From contig OY540815.1 in the NCBI GenBank assembly GCA_961205875.1, positions 20,831,638 through 20,895,637 of the forward strand: a stretch of DNA of 64,000 nucleotides. Direction: 5' to 3'. The position numbers and the translations under genes were made by a program. This DNA comes from Sialis fuliginosa. Lineage: Eukaryota; Arthropoda; Insecta; Megaloptera; Sialidae. The notes beneath the pieces are model-generated. The model was not told where the DNA came from, did no database searches, and saw only the letters and a program-made list of their open reading frames with translations. Shown here piece after piece: positions 9,348 to 20,450 of the stretch (position 1 is its first letter; every line of letters starts with the position of its first letter).

Positions 9348-12300
9348 CTATCAACAAATTATATTATACCGGGAGGGTAAAAAAAAGTTTTTAATTTATT
9401 CGATTAGACCAGAATATAGTAGCGCAGTCTGATTAAATTTTTTGTTTTTATCTTATTGGGGAGGTTGACCCGATTATAAAAGTGCAAGATGCCAGTCGAT
9501 ACCTCGGTCAGATATTGTTTAAACCGCGAAAAGGTCCTACAAAAGTAAAAATATGTTTTTTTTAAATCAAAAATTTTTATTCAAGGTTTCATGCAATAAA
9601 TGAGTAGAGTTACATATATGAGTGTAAGGACCTTTTTTATGTGAAAATTTAAATCATGTTTGATTTAAAAAAAAAACATGTTTTTCTAGGTGCGTTTAGC
9701 GAGCTCAGCGGTTGAAAGTCAGCAGTCAATTATGCTGAGTATGCTGACAGTCAACTGCTTCAAATTCTCTAAACCGTGAGCTTACAGTCATAGTATCACA
9801 AAAAACATAACATTTCTACGAACGAGACTGTTGTTTATAATAACGAAATCTTAAAAAAAAATTGGTTTGTACATTTTTTTGGACAAGAACGACTCAGAAA
9901 ACGCAAAAATAATTTACCGAATCAAAAAGTTTTGACGTCTAAATATGAACAAGTCAGAGCCAGCCAATAGCTGACCGACGCAGAATCTCAGCCGCTGACG
10001 TTCGATAAGCGCACCCATTGTTTCAAATTTGACGATTCTTTCTTTTATATTTTTTGTGTCGTAGTACTTATCATTTTGTAATCATTATCGAAACAGCCGC
10101 TGACGTTGTTCGCTAAACGCACGCACACGATTAAATAATCTCACCTGGCGGTTTTGCTGCTCGCCGGCGTACTTTGTCTCGTGCGTGTGCTGTATCCAGC
10201 GCATGTACCTGTCGACGGTCTGCTTGCGGCGTCGCTCTGTGTCGCGGCGCGCGCTCGTTGCGCACTCGGCGCAGTCGCTCCTTCGCCGCGCGGCCGCGTG
10301 TAACTCGCTCAGCTGCGAGTGGGTCGCGCGCACCATGTCCAGCGCCTGAGCGATCTCGGCTTCGAGCGCAGCGCGGCTGGCGCGCATGTTGTTCGCGTTC
10401 GGCGTCAGGAACACTGCACGAAAAAAAAAATTCATCGGGCCAACAAATGAAATAAAATTTGTTCGTAAACGATTATCCATCGATTGATACTTATAAAATT
10501 AAAATATACGATAATTGTCGGCTTGCTTTGATGTCACAGAACTGCCAAGTAAATGCACTGTGCTTACTTATGCTAAATTCAGCAAAGGTAGTTAATTATT
10601 TAAGCAATTTAAATAAAAACCGATAAAGTGTTCAGATAAATTTGTTAAGCATTTAATTTTTATACAGTTTTTCTAAAAAACATTAGTTCGAAATTTTTCT
10701 TATGACGCACCTGATAATTTTTGTATATTTTTAATTTTTTGACAATTTCAATCTAAATCTAAATTTTTCTGTCTAAAGCCGCGGTCACATTAGGCTGGTT
10801 TACCAGCGCTGCTTTGCCAGCGCTGCTAGCAGCACCAGCAACCAGCGGCTGGTACGGGTTCACACTACGCTGCTAGTCGGCTGCTAGCAGCGCTGCTAAC
10901 TGTAATAACCATAGTAACCGACGGTTTGTTGTCGATTCACATTGTATTTTAAATTGTGACAGTTCTGATAATATTTTTTCTTTGCCTACACCGCAAGACT
11001 TCTTTACGACAATTGTTAATGTATTATACTTTTTATGGAATCAAATAAAGTCAGATGCATGAGGCGTTTCGACAGTTTTCAACCAACAAGTATATTTTGA
11101 AATCTAAAGATCACAAATCACAAGAAAATGTGCTGAGTCAATTATAATATTATATCCTACTCGGTTATTTTGTATTTTTGACGTTTGTATACATTGTAAA
11201 TATATTAACACATTAAAATTATTATTATAATAATTTATATAATGTTAAAGAGTTTATTCTTTATTTAGTACTTAGTGATATTCATATCGTATGTAATTTT
11301 TGTTGTTTTACAATTGCTTATAAATTATTAGAAAATTACATGTCGTATAATCTTTTTATTGTATTAGTATTTTTTTAGTTATGTGATCATAATAAAATAT
11401 TATTGTCAGTATTTCGTTTTACACTGTTTTTTTTATTTATTTATTTACGTTACAATAATAATATTTGTGTAGCTAATAATAATTTTGTACAATAATAATT
11501 TGTCTATGAACAAATTAAAAAAAATAATTTAAATAATTAACTATTATAAATTAATTAAAGTAGGTTAAATCCAGCCAATAGTAGACGAGAAGGGAGTCAC
11601 GTGATCGGCTGGTATGCTGGTAAAGTTGGACATGCGCTACTTTAGTAGCGGCTGCTAAAATCACCAGCCGGCTGGTAAAGCAGCGCTGGTACTGGGTTCA
11701 CACTACGCTGCTACTCGGCTGCTAGCAGCGCTGGCAAAGCAGCGCTGGTAAAGCAGCCTAATGTGACCGCGGCTTAAGCAAATGACATTTTAAGGCTTCT
11801 ATACACCACCCAATCTGCAGGGCCGATTTGTTGGGAGGCAGAGGCGGGGTACTGCAGATATAGAGGCCTTTATATGTTAAAGTAAATAGTGATTGTAAAA
11901 AAAATGACGATTCTTTAAAATAAAATTAAGATAAATCTTTGTAAAGGAATATTTTACAACAAACGTTGTAGATCTACATATATTATGTAGGAAATTAAAT
12001 ACTCTACAAAAAAGATTCTATACAATTTTCACGTACATGTGTCTTTCTTGAGATATCTTAAAAAAATAAAAATTTTGGGATGTTACCCCTCCCCCTTACA
12101 CACGATTTTTATTAAGAGTGGTTCATGAATTATGCGTGTGACAAGAATTCACGGGATAGACACACAGACAGACAGACACGGAACAAAATGTGTTTTTCTC
12201 GCCCTGAAATGGAAAGATCAAGTTAAAATTTTGAAATCGGGGAATAATTTTTTTACATAACTTCTTGTATCTTCGATATGGCGAGGGAGCAAAATGAAAA

Positions 12301-15300
12301 TTTTCTTTGTAACATAAACAGTCATTGTGGCTTAGATACAAAAGTTAGATATATAGTGTCACGGACTTTATTGTAGATCTTTTGATTCTACACAATTCTT
12401 TAATACATTATTTTGTTCAATATTGAACGGTTTAGGCAGCGTATTGCAAAACAGCGCGGCGACGGCAAAATTTTTTCCGACTTGATTTACTAGTATCGTC
12501 ACTGCTTAGTTGTTATGTTACCTAACGTAACAAAATATAGCCTATAACGTACCTATGAATTAAAAAAAACACGTAACTAACGGACAGACAGACAGACAGA
12601 TACACGTTGAGCTTTATATATATAGATTATCCGGCAAGTACCAGACAATGTTTATATTTACACTATATGAATACAAATCTTATATTACATACATATCACG
12701 TATTTATAACAAAATAAATCATAATACGCGTCTGCAAATAGAGCGAACCTGTTTTGGTTTAGCTAGTACGTTATATAAACACCGCAGACATATAATATTT
12801 ACAAAAGTTTGTAGCAAACAATCCGGACATGTTATTATCGGATATCTTCCGGGAAGCAAAACACGGCGTTTATACGCGCATACCTCGGCCCACACGAATC
12901 GTCAATAATATCATATATGTACATGTATTATACAGGGAGTTTGGTTCGGCGATACGAATATTTCGAAGGAAGGTAGAATGAGTCATTTGGAAGTGATTTA
13001 AGCAAATATACCTACATATATACAAAGTGCAACAGTTTTTTTTATATTGGGCATTTTGGTAATTTTTTTTTTAATCCAGAATTATACATGTTAATAGCAA
13101 AATTTGAAAAGTTAAAGTGCCTATATTTTTTAAACATGTTTTTAATATTACTTAAATATCTATGCTACACTATCAGATCATAATAAAATTGATGAATAAC
13201 AAAACCAAAAAATGGCTGCAGTTTAATATTTAAAAACTTATCAAACAAAAATTATTTATTTAAAAAATTATTTTATAAAATCCAGTACACTTACAGATGT
13301 TCAGATGGTTTTAAAAACTGCTCTATTTTATACCCTTTCGAAAAATCTACTATAATACCTACATAAATTGGCTATTTTTGTTAAAAAAACTTACTTTTAT
13401 CCCAGTCATTAAAAACGCGATGCGATACTTTTAAAACATTTTTTTATACACATTGGACAGTGTAACATCTACTCCTGTACAAAAGATGAACCTGTCCATT
13501 GAATTTAAAAAAATATTTTAAAAGTATCACGTTTTTAATGATTTATTTAGAATAGCATACTACGATCGACTCACTGAAAAATGTAAAAATCTTACTTATC
13601 CTGGGATAAAATTAAGTTTTTTAACAAAAATAGCCAATTCATGTAGGTATTATAGTAGATTTTTCGAAAGGGAATAAAATAGAGCAATTTGTAAAACCAT
13701 CTGAACACCTGTAAGTGTACTAGATTTTATATAATATTTTTTTAAAGAAATAATTTTATCAAAGTTTTTAAATGTTAAACTGCAGCCATTTTTTGTTTTT
13801 GTTATTCATAAATTTTATTTTGATCTAATAGTGTAGCATAGATATTTAAGTAATATTAAAAATCATGTTTAACAAATATAGGCACTTTAACTTTTCAAAT
13901 TTTGCTATTAACATATATAATTCTGTTTTTTTTATTTACTAAAATGCCCCATATAAAAAAACTGTTGCGCTTTTCGTATCGCCGAACCAAACACCCTGTA
14001 TATGGGTACACATGTATGTATGTAATAATAAGAGGAATAGGTAAATATTCCATTTGCTATATCGATTTTATACACTGTATAAAATTATTATATGATACAA
14101 ACATCAATGCTATAATATAACGCAGATATATCTTGCATGTAGGTACATTTCTTAAACGGATTAATTCGGGTAATAGAGTTTCCAATAAAGCCGATTAATC
14201 GAGTATAATAAGTATGTACATATGAGAATAAAAAATATATCAAACAGACCAAAACATAATAGCGAAATTATTCCGATTTAATGTTTTGTTTTTATCTTAT
14301 TGGGGAGGTTGGCCCGATTATAAAAGTGCCAGTCAGTATCGCGGTCAGATATTTTTTATACCGCGAAAAGACCCTACAAAAAGAAAACATGTTTTTTTAA
14401 ATCAAAACTCCTATGAGCCACCACTCATAACCCCCCCCCCCCCCCATCGTAAAAAGCTATCTACGCCACTGCCCAGATTCACACAGTCTGAATTTATTAA
14501 AATTGATCGAGTATTTCAATGAAAAGACAGCATTAATAATAATATTAAATCATACAATAAAGTTTTTTTTATAAATTTTAGACAGTACTCGTTGAAATAC
14601 TAATCTGACGAAAAATGTGCATCGAACCTTTTTTTAGGTAGGCTTAAGTATACTGACATAGTAGATACAGCAATAACTATTTTACTAACGTTTTGTTTTC
14701 CGTAGATTGTTATGTTGGTTGACCTGGGGGAAGCGCTTCCTTTCGACGCCCCAGAAGAAGGTGGCCACTAAAACGACCACGATTAGGAGCTGCAGGCCTA
14801 CCAAGCTGACATAAATTTCTGCCCATCCTTCATAAAGGCCTAGAATTGTGTCCATCATCGATCCCCATCTGAAAAAAATATATGTTCTTCACTAATAAAT
14901 TATCAAAAATATTTTTAATACATTAATATATCCCAAACTGCCACTTTTGTTTAAGCTGTACTCGAGTTTCATCTCGTCTGGACAAAATATTTATACGTAA
15001 CTTTTTACCAAAAAATGAAAAATCGTTCAATACTGGTGCCAGTATCTTACAGCTTTATATTTTACAAGACTTTTCATTTAATTTACTTTATATTATATTT
15101 TATTACTTTAAATTCTTATTTTTACGGTCAATATTTTTCAAATATTCTATATGAGTAGTTATGGGTTAATAAATTTAAAATATTTTTTTTTAAATAATGC
15201 AGAAAACTAACATAAAGGACAACGTGAGATATATCAATGTATTAAATGATACGTATATATTTCTACCTTATAGCCAAGTTTTTTGCCTGTGAGCTTTTGA

Positions 15301-15364
15301 AAAAGAATCTTCCAGTAGATGTGCTTGGGCTTCCACCCCATCCGTGTTTGATGTTAAGCCTCAT
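9206..15364 (-). CDS. Four-exon gene, single-pass membrane protein (partial)
   Basis: Exons 15364-15267, 14868-14690, 10413-10145 and 9347-9206 join on the minus strand in compatible phases (2, 1, 0; exon 4 exits in phase 1) to give 229 complete codons with no stop. An in-frame TGA lies three codons upstream of the ATG. Predicted layout: polar N-terminus 1-50, membrane helix about 51-73, basic ERKR, then a charged helical region about 102-180 with a CAEC pair, then an acidic alanine-rich segment. Exon 3 is strikingly GC-rich. Introns are 398, 4276 and 797 bp, filled with transposons. The 3' end is not found. The family is unrecognised. Confidence 0.55.
9441..9680. repeat. Dispersed repeat starting TTTTTATCTTATTGGGGAGG
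   Basis: The segment from TATCTTATTGGGGAGGTTG through GGTCAGATATT and CCGCGAAAAG recurs at 14286-14411. Its 3' part contains ATGTTTTTTTTAAATC and its near-complement, a small inverted feature. It is non-coding, lies in intron 3, and its family is undetermined. Confidence 0.5.
9689..10015. mobile_element. TIR element GGTGCGTTTAGCGA, 327 bp, in intron 3
   Basis: The left end GGTGCGTTTAGCGAGCTCAG and right end CTGACGTTCGATAAGCGCACC are inverted matches (about 19 of 23 positions). It lies between exons 3 and 4 of the gene. A further copy of one terminus lies at 10094-10122, next to the exon 3 donor. No target duplication is clear. Confidence 0.5.
10017..10093. repeat. Internal fragment of the AGGTACTGGCACCAG family
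   Basis: The phrase TTTGACGATTCTTTC through CTTATCATTTTGTAATCATT is identical or nearly so to the middle of full copies, for example 41450-41530 on the other strand. Here it is sandwiched between two GGTGCGTTTAGCGA-type termini. Confidence 0.5.
10145..10413 (-). CDS. Exon 3, GC-rich charged helical region
   Basis: 269 bp with acceptor GTGCAG|TG at 10415-10414 and donor CCGCCAG|GTGAGA at 10145/10144. It completes a codon begun in exon 2, then encodes 89 residues. These are rich in A, R, E and Q, start FLTPNANN, and have helical heptad-like stretches, a DCAECA motif at its residues 46-51 and a DRYMRWIQHTHE stretch. GC content is far above the surroundings and the frame is open throughout. The plus-strand ORF over it is its shadow. 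Confidence 0.7.
10535..12297. mobile_element. Dispersed repeat L, copy 1, split by PIF/Harbinger
   Basis: The left part (10535-10776) has GCCAAGTAAATGCACTGTGC and AGTTCGAAATTTTTC. The right part (11778-12297) has GAGATATCTTAAAAA, a CAGACAGACAGAC run and the terminal TCTTCGATATGGCGAGG. Both parts match the continuous copy at 44963-45735, so the PIF/Harbinger insertion at 10777-11774 is later. The element is non-coding as seen; class is uncertain (possibly a non-LTR or Helitron-type non-autonomous family). Confidence 0.6.
10777..11774. mobile_element. PIF/Harbinger-like element, 998 bp, TSD TAA
   Basis: The ends are AGCCGCGGTCACATTAGG and its complement, flanked by TAA on both sides (10774-10776 and 11775-11777). 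Three-base TWA duplications are diagnostic for PIF/Harbinger. About 130 bp at each end is GC-rich and built of CAGCGCTG, GCTAGCAGC and CCAGC(G/A) words, while the middle (about 10920-11600) is very AT-rich. No transposase ORF remains. Homologous copies make up 38205-40506. Confidence 0.8.
12298..12932. other. Intron 2 spacer
   Basis: It contains a second CAGACAGACAGACAGA tract at about 12585-12600 and moderately GC-rich patches near 12835-12900. No exon is supported here, because splice borders and frame do not agree with the neighbouring exons. Confidence 0.3.
12933..13998. mobile_element. Long palindromic TA-flanked element, 1066 bp
   Basis: The termini CAGGGAGTTTGGTTCGGCGA and its near-complement CGCCGAACCAAACACCCTG are each flanked by TA. 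Almost the whole interior is an imperfect palindrome centred near 13480: for example AAAGTGCCTATATTT at 13113 against its inverse at 13877, and AATGGCTGCAGTTTAA at 13211 against its inverse at 13779. TA duplication and CAGGGTGT-type ends suggest a Tc1/mariner-derived foldback element. It lies in intron 2. Confidence 0.7.
14286..14471. repeat. Second TATCTTATTGGGGAGG repeat joined to a hAT 3' end
   Basis: 14286-14411 repeats 9447-9560 closely. It is followed by a 15-base C run (14431-14445) and by AAAGCTATCTACGCCACTG ending at 14471, identical to the 3' end of the hAT-like element at 49857-50272. The ORF drawn across is not a gene. Confidence 0.55.
14690..14868 (-). CDS. Exon 2, membrane-spanning segment
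   Basis: 179 bp. The acceptor is TTTTTTTCAG|A (14871-14869) with a good pyrimidine tract. The frame runs RWGSMMDTILGLYEGWAE, then a 23-residue hydrophobic helix (IYVSLVGLQLLIVVVLVATF and following), then WGVERKRFPQVNQ. The donor I use is AAAAC|GTTAGT at 14690/14689, giving phase 1 as exon 3 requires. If that donor is not used the frame stops at TAG 14687-14685, giving a 93-residue product. A GT after CCCCAG at about 14734 is a third, out-of-phase option. Confidence 0.65.
15032..15055. repeat. Terminal fragment of the AGGTACTGGCACCAG family
   Basis: The phrase ACTGGTGCCAGTATCTTA is one family terminus without the rest of the element. It lies in intron 1. Confidence 0.45.
15267..15364 (-). CDS. 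Exon 1 with start codon
   Basis: 98 coding bp from ATG (context TCAAAATG) to donor ATAAG|GTAGAA. It encodes 32 residues beginning MRLNIKHGWGGSPSTSTG, basic and polar, not a typical signal peptide. An in-frame TGA lies just upstream (TGA ATC AAA ATG). It ends two bases into a codon, completed by the first A of exon 2 as arginine. The 398-bp intron and phase match make this a convincing first coding exon. Confidence 0.6.
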
Positions 15365-18051
15365 TTTGATTCACAATATTTTGTAAGTTACACGGTACTT
15401 TAAACTAATTTTGACATTTAATAAAAATAATTATTTTGACAAGTACGTGTATAAAACAAAAAAAATCGAAGCAAAAAATCATGGATTACTAAAATCATTA
15501 CATTTGTTTTCAGAGATTGACATTTTACTTCCATGTTCCGAAGGAAATGGAAGTATTGTAATACCATCGAAAAATCGTGGCCGAGAAAATGACAAATTCT
15601 GATTGTACTAACTTCAAAACGTAAAGAAAAGTTAATTTCCGCTTGGCGGCTGTGCGTGTGTCTGTGTGTCTGTGCGGATGTAGAGTTTTCTTTCGTTCAC
15701 GATAACTACTGTAAAAATGCACCGATCTGAATTATTTTTGGGGAAAATGTTTGTCTCAGTGAGTACTCCAGACCTATTGTTTTTGGTGCTAATCGGATAA
15801 GGGGTTTTGGAAATATTCGAAATTTTGTAACTTTTTTCGTCTAAAAAGTGAATATTGCGAGTATTATCTCACTAATTTTGATAAGATTTGGTACATTTGC
15901 AGTTCAATTGAATCTAAAGGACATTTATTATTTGTACGTGCCTAAACAGCCATTAAAGGGGTGAAAAACACACTTAAAATTTGAATTTTAAATACTAGTA
16001 TGTCATTAATTCATGTTGCCTTGGAAACAAATGCAACTAAATTCAAATTGTCAAATTAGTTTTTCTACGAATGTGAATTATGTTTTTGACATTAGAAAAC
16101 TAATATTTATATACAAATGGCAAAAAGAGCTGTAACCGTTGTAAGTATATATGTTTTTTTTAATGTATTACGATATGTATATTCATAGTAGTAGGTTATA
16201 TAAATAAAATATTTAAAAAAATGTATATTTAAAAATTATTTAAAAAGATAGAAAGAACATGGAAGTCATGTATGGTTCTCCATACCGATATTTTATCTAA
16301 TTTTACTCATATATGTAGATCTTTTAACAGATTTATATATTTATTTATGTACAATTTTAAATAGTTTTGCTTACCTTTATTATACAGAACCCATATGCGG
16401 TATTTTAAACGATATTCTTTGTGAGTTTATTTTCAGATAATTATCTAGTTATATTTGAAGATATTTTGAAAATTTTTACGTTGCTAGTCAGGACTATATT
16501 ATAATCGTTAAATGTACCCCTGCATTGAAAGGGTGGCGACAGGCGTTTAGATATAGTAGGGGTGGAGTACATTTTGTCGGGCTAGAGGAAATTCTCCCAC
16601 CGTCGAAAGAAATTAATTTCCCACACAAAAATTCCTGTGGGAATAACATAATCCGATGAGAACATATTTGGTGGTTCTATTAAAACACGTGGCTCTATTA
16701 TTTATTTATGTGCAATTATCGTTTGTCATTTACAGATGAAATTAAAAGAGCTTAGATGCTTCAGTTAACTTATACGTTCTGATACATTAGTTCGTTAATG
16801 AAATCATTGTTAACAGATTTTAACTTTAAACTAATATAATTTGTACAATTTAAAAAAAAGGGCAAGATTAGAAATACCTTCTGAAATACTTAATCTTTAA
16901 CTCAATCGTTCCTGAGGTTTTTTTTGTTACCTACATTGCTGATTTTTTGTCATCAATTCATATCTATCTATGTATACTAAAACTCCAGCACGTTGGTAAT
17001 TGCACTGTTGATATATTCAGTCCAATGCTCGAAAATAAGTATGATTTCAAACCCATTCGAATTAAAATAATCTTACATCAAACGCTCTGTTACATACATG
17101 TAACGCTGGGCGCGATTGGGTTAAGAAACCGAAGAGTCTCTATTCGGGACTGGAGAGCTTTAGCCGGTATTTTAATTTAAAGTGAGGCGACGAAGCTAGT
17201 CTTGATTTTGATCGGCATATCGTGTTCTATAAGCAAATTTTATGAAAATCGAATAATACATGTCTCATAGAATGTAACCATGTTATTTTTTTTTAATTAT
17301 GAAGGAGGAGAACCCCTTCATAAACAGCTTTGAACGGTCGCGTATTGCCGATGCTTTAAAAAAATTTCTAGTGGGTTATATTTATTTTTGTTCATGTTTA
17401 GGTGATACTGTTGCACTCATAAAAAATTATTTTGGTTAAAAATCAGAGGTTCTCTGAATTATTCATTATTAAAGAAATAGTATAATTGTTTGTTTATTGT
17501 ATACTTTTCAGTATTTTTATAGGGTTAATAAAAAAAGTTTTTTATTTTATACTGTTTTAGAAATGATCAGTTAAAAATATTTTTAATATATGTTTTAAAT
17601 AATATTATTACTAAAATTTATGTTTAGCTATTTTTTACAGTTTTAAAAATATTCATTTTCGATTTTTGTGGTGGCAACGACAGTTTAAAATTTATCAAAT
17701 TATATCTATATTTTAGATATTTGCAAAAATCAATTCTCATATATTATTAACTTTAGAATATTATATGGATTTAGTTATTTTTGAATTTAAATCGCTCATA
17801 CAATTCGTTAGTTAACACATTATTTTGTCTACACACTCCATTGTTCTGGCACTGCATTGATCCACGCTATTCCATTTCCAAACAAACACTTTGTTTTGTT
17901 ATTTGTACGCACTAGCCACGTGGCCGAGTAAGCCACGTGGCTGCTGGAATTGTAGCGTCGTTATACGACGCGCATGGCGTTGGTTAGACGCTCCCTCGTC
18001 GTTAAATAGTACAGAGACTCGACTCGTTTTCTAATTCAGTATATTACATTT
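15365..18051. other. Long stretch without supported gene
   Basis: The region just above 15364 should hold the 5' UTR and promoter of the minus-strand gene, but I see no clear TATA or initiator. A TGTGTGTC-rich patch is at 15655-15680. The phrase GTAACGCTGGGCGCGATTGG at about 17101 repeats one at about 9054. Two copies of the palindrome GCCACGTGGC at 17915-17943 sit in a GC-richer segment to about 18020. No exon, tRNA or transposon boundary could be fixed. Confidence 0.3.
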
Positions 18052-18386
18052 ATGTCCGGTATCATAAAGGACCTAACAAATTTGTTAGCTAACAAGCACT
18101 TTCAACTGAGATATCAAACTTATATGACAGTTCTTTTGGAGTTTGTTGATGACTTTGACAAGTTTCGCGCACGCGTTGAAGGTAAATACAAACGGTATTA
18201 AAACAGTGGTGATGTTATAAAAATTATTTTGTACGGTCAAAGAAGCCAACTGTGTTACAATTAGTTGAAGTGCCACTGCTCTAAATTCCATAACTAATCC
18301 ATAGATACTAGTACAGTATTAATACCCCCATTTGAATGTAATTGCTAGCTAACAAATTTTGTTAGGTCCTTTACAATACCGGACAT
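18052..18386. mobile_element. TIR element ATGTCCGGTATCATAAAGGA, 335 bp
   Basis: The left 45 bp, from ATGTCCGGTA through GGACCTAACAAATTTGTTAG, is repeated inverted at the right end (18342-18386). The interior is unique and AT-rich. Flanks do not give an unambiguous target duplication. It is a non-autonomous DNA transposon of undetermined superfamily. Confidence 0.65.
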
Positions 18387-19297
18387 TATACTTGTTTATT
18401 ATTACATCAATTTATTAGGCTGAGCTGTTCTGATAAAGTAGCCAATATAATGCCTAGAGTGCCAATAAATGGGGGGGGGGGGGCACAATATTGCCGCATT
18501 ATGTTGATACAAATTTATTTTAATAATTTGAAATTTTTTATGAGCATTTCCAGGACGCACGTATGTCACCGATTTTGCTCTCGATTTTTTCTGAAAGTAC
18601 ATATAAAAAAAAAATGATTCCCAAAATTTTTCCTTTTTTTAAACTTTTGAAATCGAGCGAAATTAGACATTTGCATGTTATAATGATCATTCTCTTCGTT
18701 TTTTATTTATCTTTCATTTAAAATTGGTTTCGGTCGATAGTCGATTTTGAAAAAAATTTGGCCAAAAGTTATTTTTTTTATCTTTAAGACAATCGTCGGA
18801 AAAAAAACATTCATATTGAGCTCCTAAGTGAGATATAATTTTTATAAAACACCTAATTACTCGTGTACTAAATAGGAACACGAATTTTCAGTGTTTCTGA
18901 AATGTCGGGGCTCCTGATAATGGAAAAAAATACACCAATTTATTCGTTATGAAATTTGCTACAAATCTACAAAGGTTTAATTTCTTTTAGATTAATTATA
19001 TAAAAACCGAGCGAACACAAGCCAGCGAGGCTTAAAAAGCCAGTACCTACATATTAAACAATAAAGTTATGAGACACATTTAAAGTTGTTATAATAATTA
19101 ATAAATACAAATCGGTGTACAAAGTTTTTCTTTTTTTGTAGGTTTTGTAATTAAACTAAAAAAATTAAATCTGTATATTAAATTAATTTAATAACGAATT
19201 TGACATTAAATTTACATTTAAATGTATTGTTACAAATTATTATTTTTTAATCGTTATTTAACTGTTATTTCCCTTATCCCCATTATTTACATGTTAA
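18387..19297. other. Non-genic spacer with a G13 tract
   Basis: The G run is at 18471-18483. The rest is AT-rich with no supported gene or repeat boundary. Confidence 0.3.
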
Positions 19298-19908
19298 GGT
19301 AGTTCTCGTGCAAACGTCATTTCGATAGAATTTAAAAAAAAATCAGGGCATAAAAAGAATAATGATATCTATCCAATCGTGAAATTTTAAAGAGATCGAC
19401 CGTTTTAAATTCGAGATAATTGTCATCAAAGTTTGCCACTTTTGTACGTATCCGCTATATCAAGTTCGTATTATGTCCATTTTCATGACTAAAACTTCGA
19501 TAGATTTTGATAAAAAACTATCAAACAATAAAGGTTTATTATTGTGATATGTGATAAAAAATTCCAAATGATTGACCTTGTATTTCAAAAACAAAATGAT
19601 TGACCGTTTCATAATTGAAATTTAATTATATTTCAAAAACAAAACGGTCAATCATTTTGAATTTTTTATCACATATCATAATAATAACCCTTTACTGTTT
19701 GGTAGTTTTTTATCAAAATCTGTCGAAGCGTTTAGTCATAAAATAATGAAAATATATTGATAGTATGATTGTGTTTATAATAATCTGTATAGACGGCTTT
19801 GGGTATAGACTTGATCAAAAATTCTCTGTAGCAACGCAATTATTTTCGATATTTTACTATGGTATTATGAGCGTAACTTTTTGTTGGTACTGTAGTACGA
19901 GAACTACC
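19298..19908. mobile_element. Palindromic TTAA-flanked MITE, 611 bp
   Basis: The ends GGTAGTTCTCGT and ACGAGAACTACC are flanked by TTAA on both sides (19294-19297 and 19909-19912). The interior is an inner inverted repeat: the stretch about 19500-19620, with TGATAAAAAACTATC and ACAAAATGATTGACCG, is mirrored at about 19630-19730. TTAA targets are typical of piggyBac-type transposition, though the TIR itself does not look like classical piggyBac ends. Confidence 0.7.
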
Positions 19909-19912
19909 TTAA

Positions 19913-20450
19913 GATAACCCCTTTTAACGCTGATTCATTTAGCGCTGACATGTACATATCGTATTGTCCGAATTAAAACTAACATTGTATCAGTCTCGAT
20001 CTCGTTTTGAAACAAATAAAAGTCTCGTCTCGACGTCCTGACTGACATCGATCATTTTTTCATTTCAATTCGCATTTTATGCATAAAGTTAAACTCATTA
20101 TTAATATTACGCACTATTTCTAATTCGACTCGCGGCTCATCTCTAATCACGCACAATGTAATCACCGTGAGCACGCCCCGGTAGCTGTTTTCCCACAGTT
20201 CCACTCACCCGGCTCCGATCTGTCGATGCCTTTCAATTAATTTACTGTATTTGATGTCATCGGTAAACCCCCGCTATTGTACACTTAAGTTTTATGTATC
20301 ATATTTATGTATGTAGAGTACTATTGGCATTTGAAAAAGTTACTAATTTTAAGCAGCATTGCCGATTTTGTAGCATAAAAAATAATTAAACGCTTAAATA
20401 TTTCAACTAAAAAGTTATTAATTGACATAAAAAGGAAAATGTGTATATTC
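19913..20450. other. Spacer, nothing recognised
   Basis: A mildly GC-richer patch at 20130-20225 contains a CACCGTGAGCACGCCCC phrase. No frame or splice support was found. Confidence 0.3.

Noticed and set aside
10174..10455. Plus-strand ORF of 93 codons
   Set aside because: It is the shadow of GC-rich exon 3 on the minus strand and ignores the splice borders.
17908..17945. GCCACGTGGC palindromes as a structured RNA or tRNA-Leu
   Set aside because: The two palindromes can pair with each other or themselves, but no cloverleaf or other known RNA fold follows.
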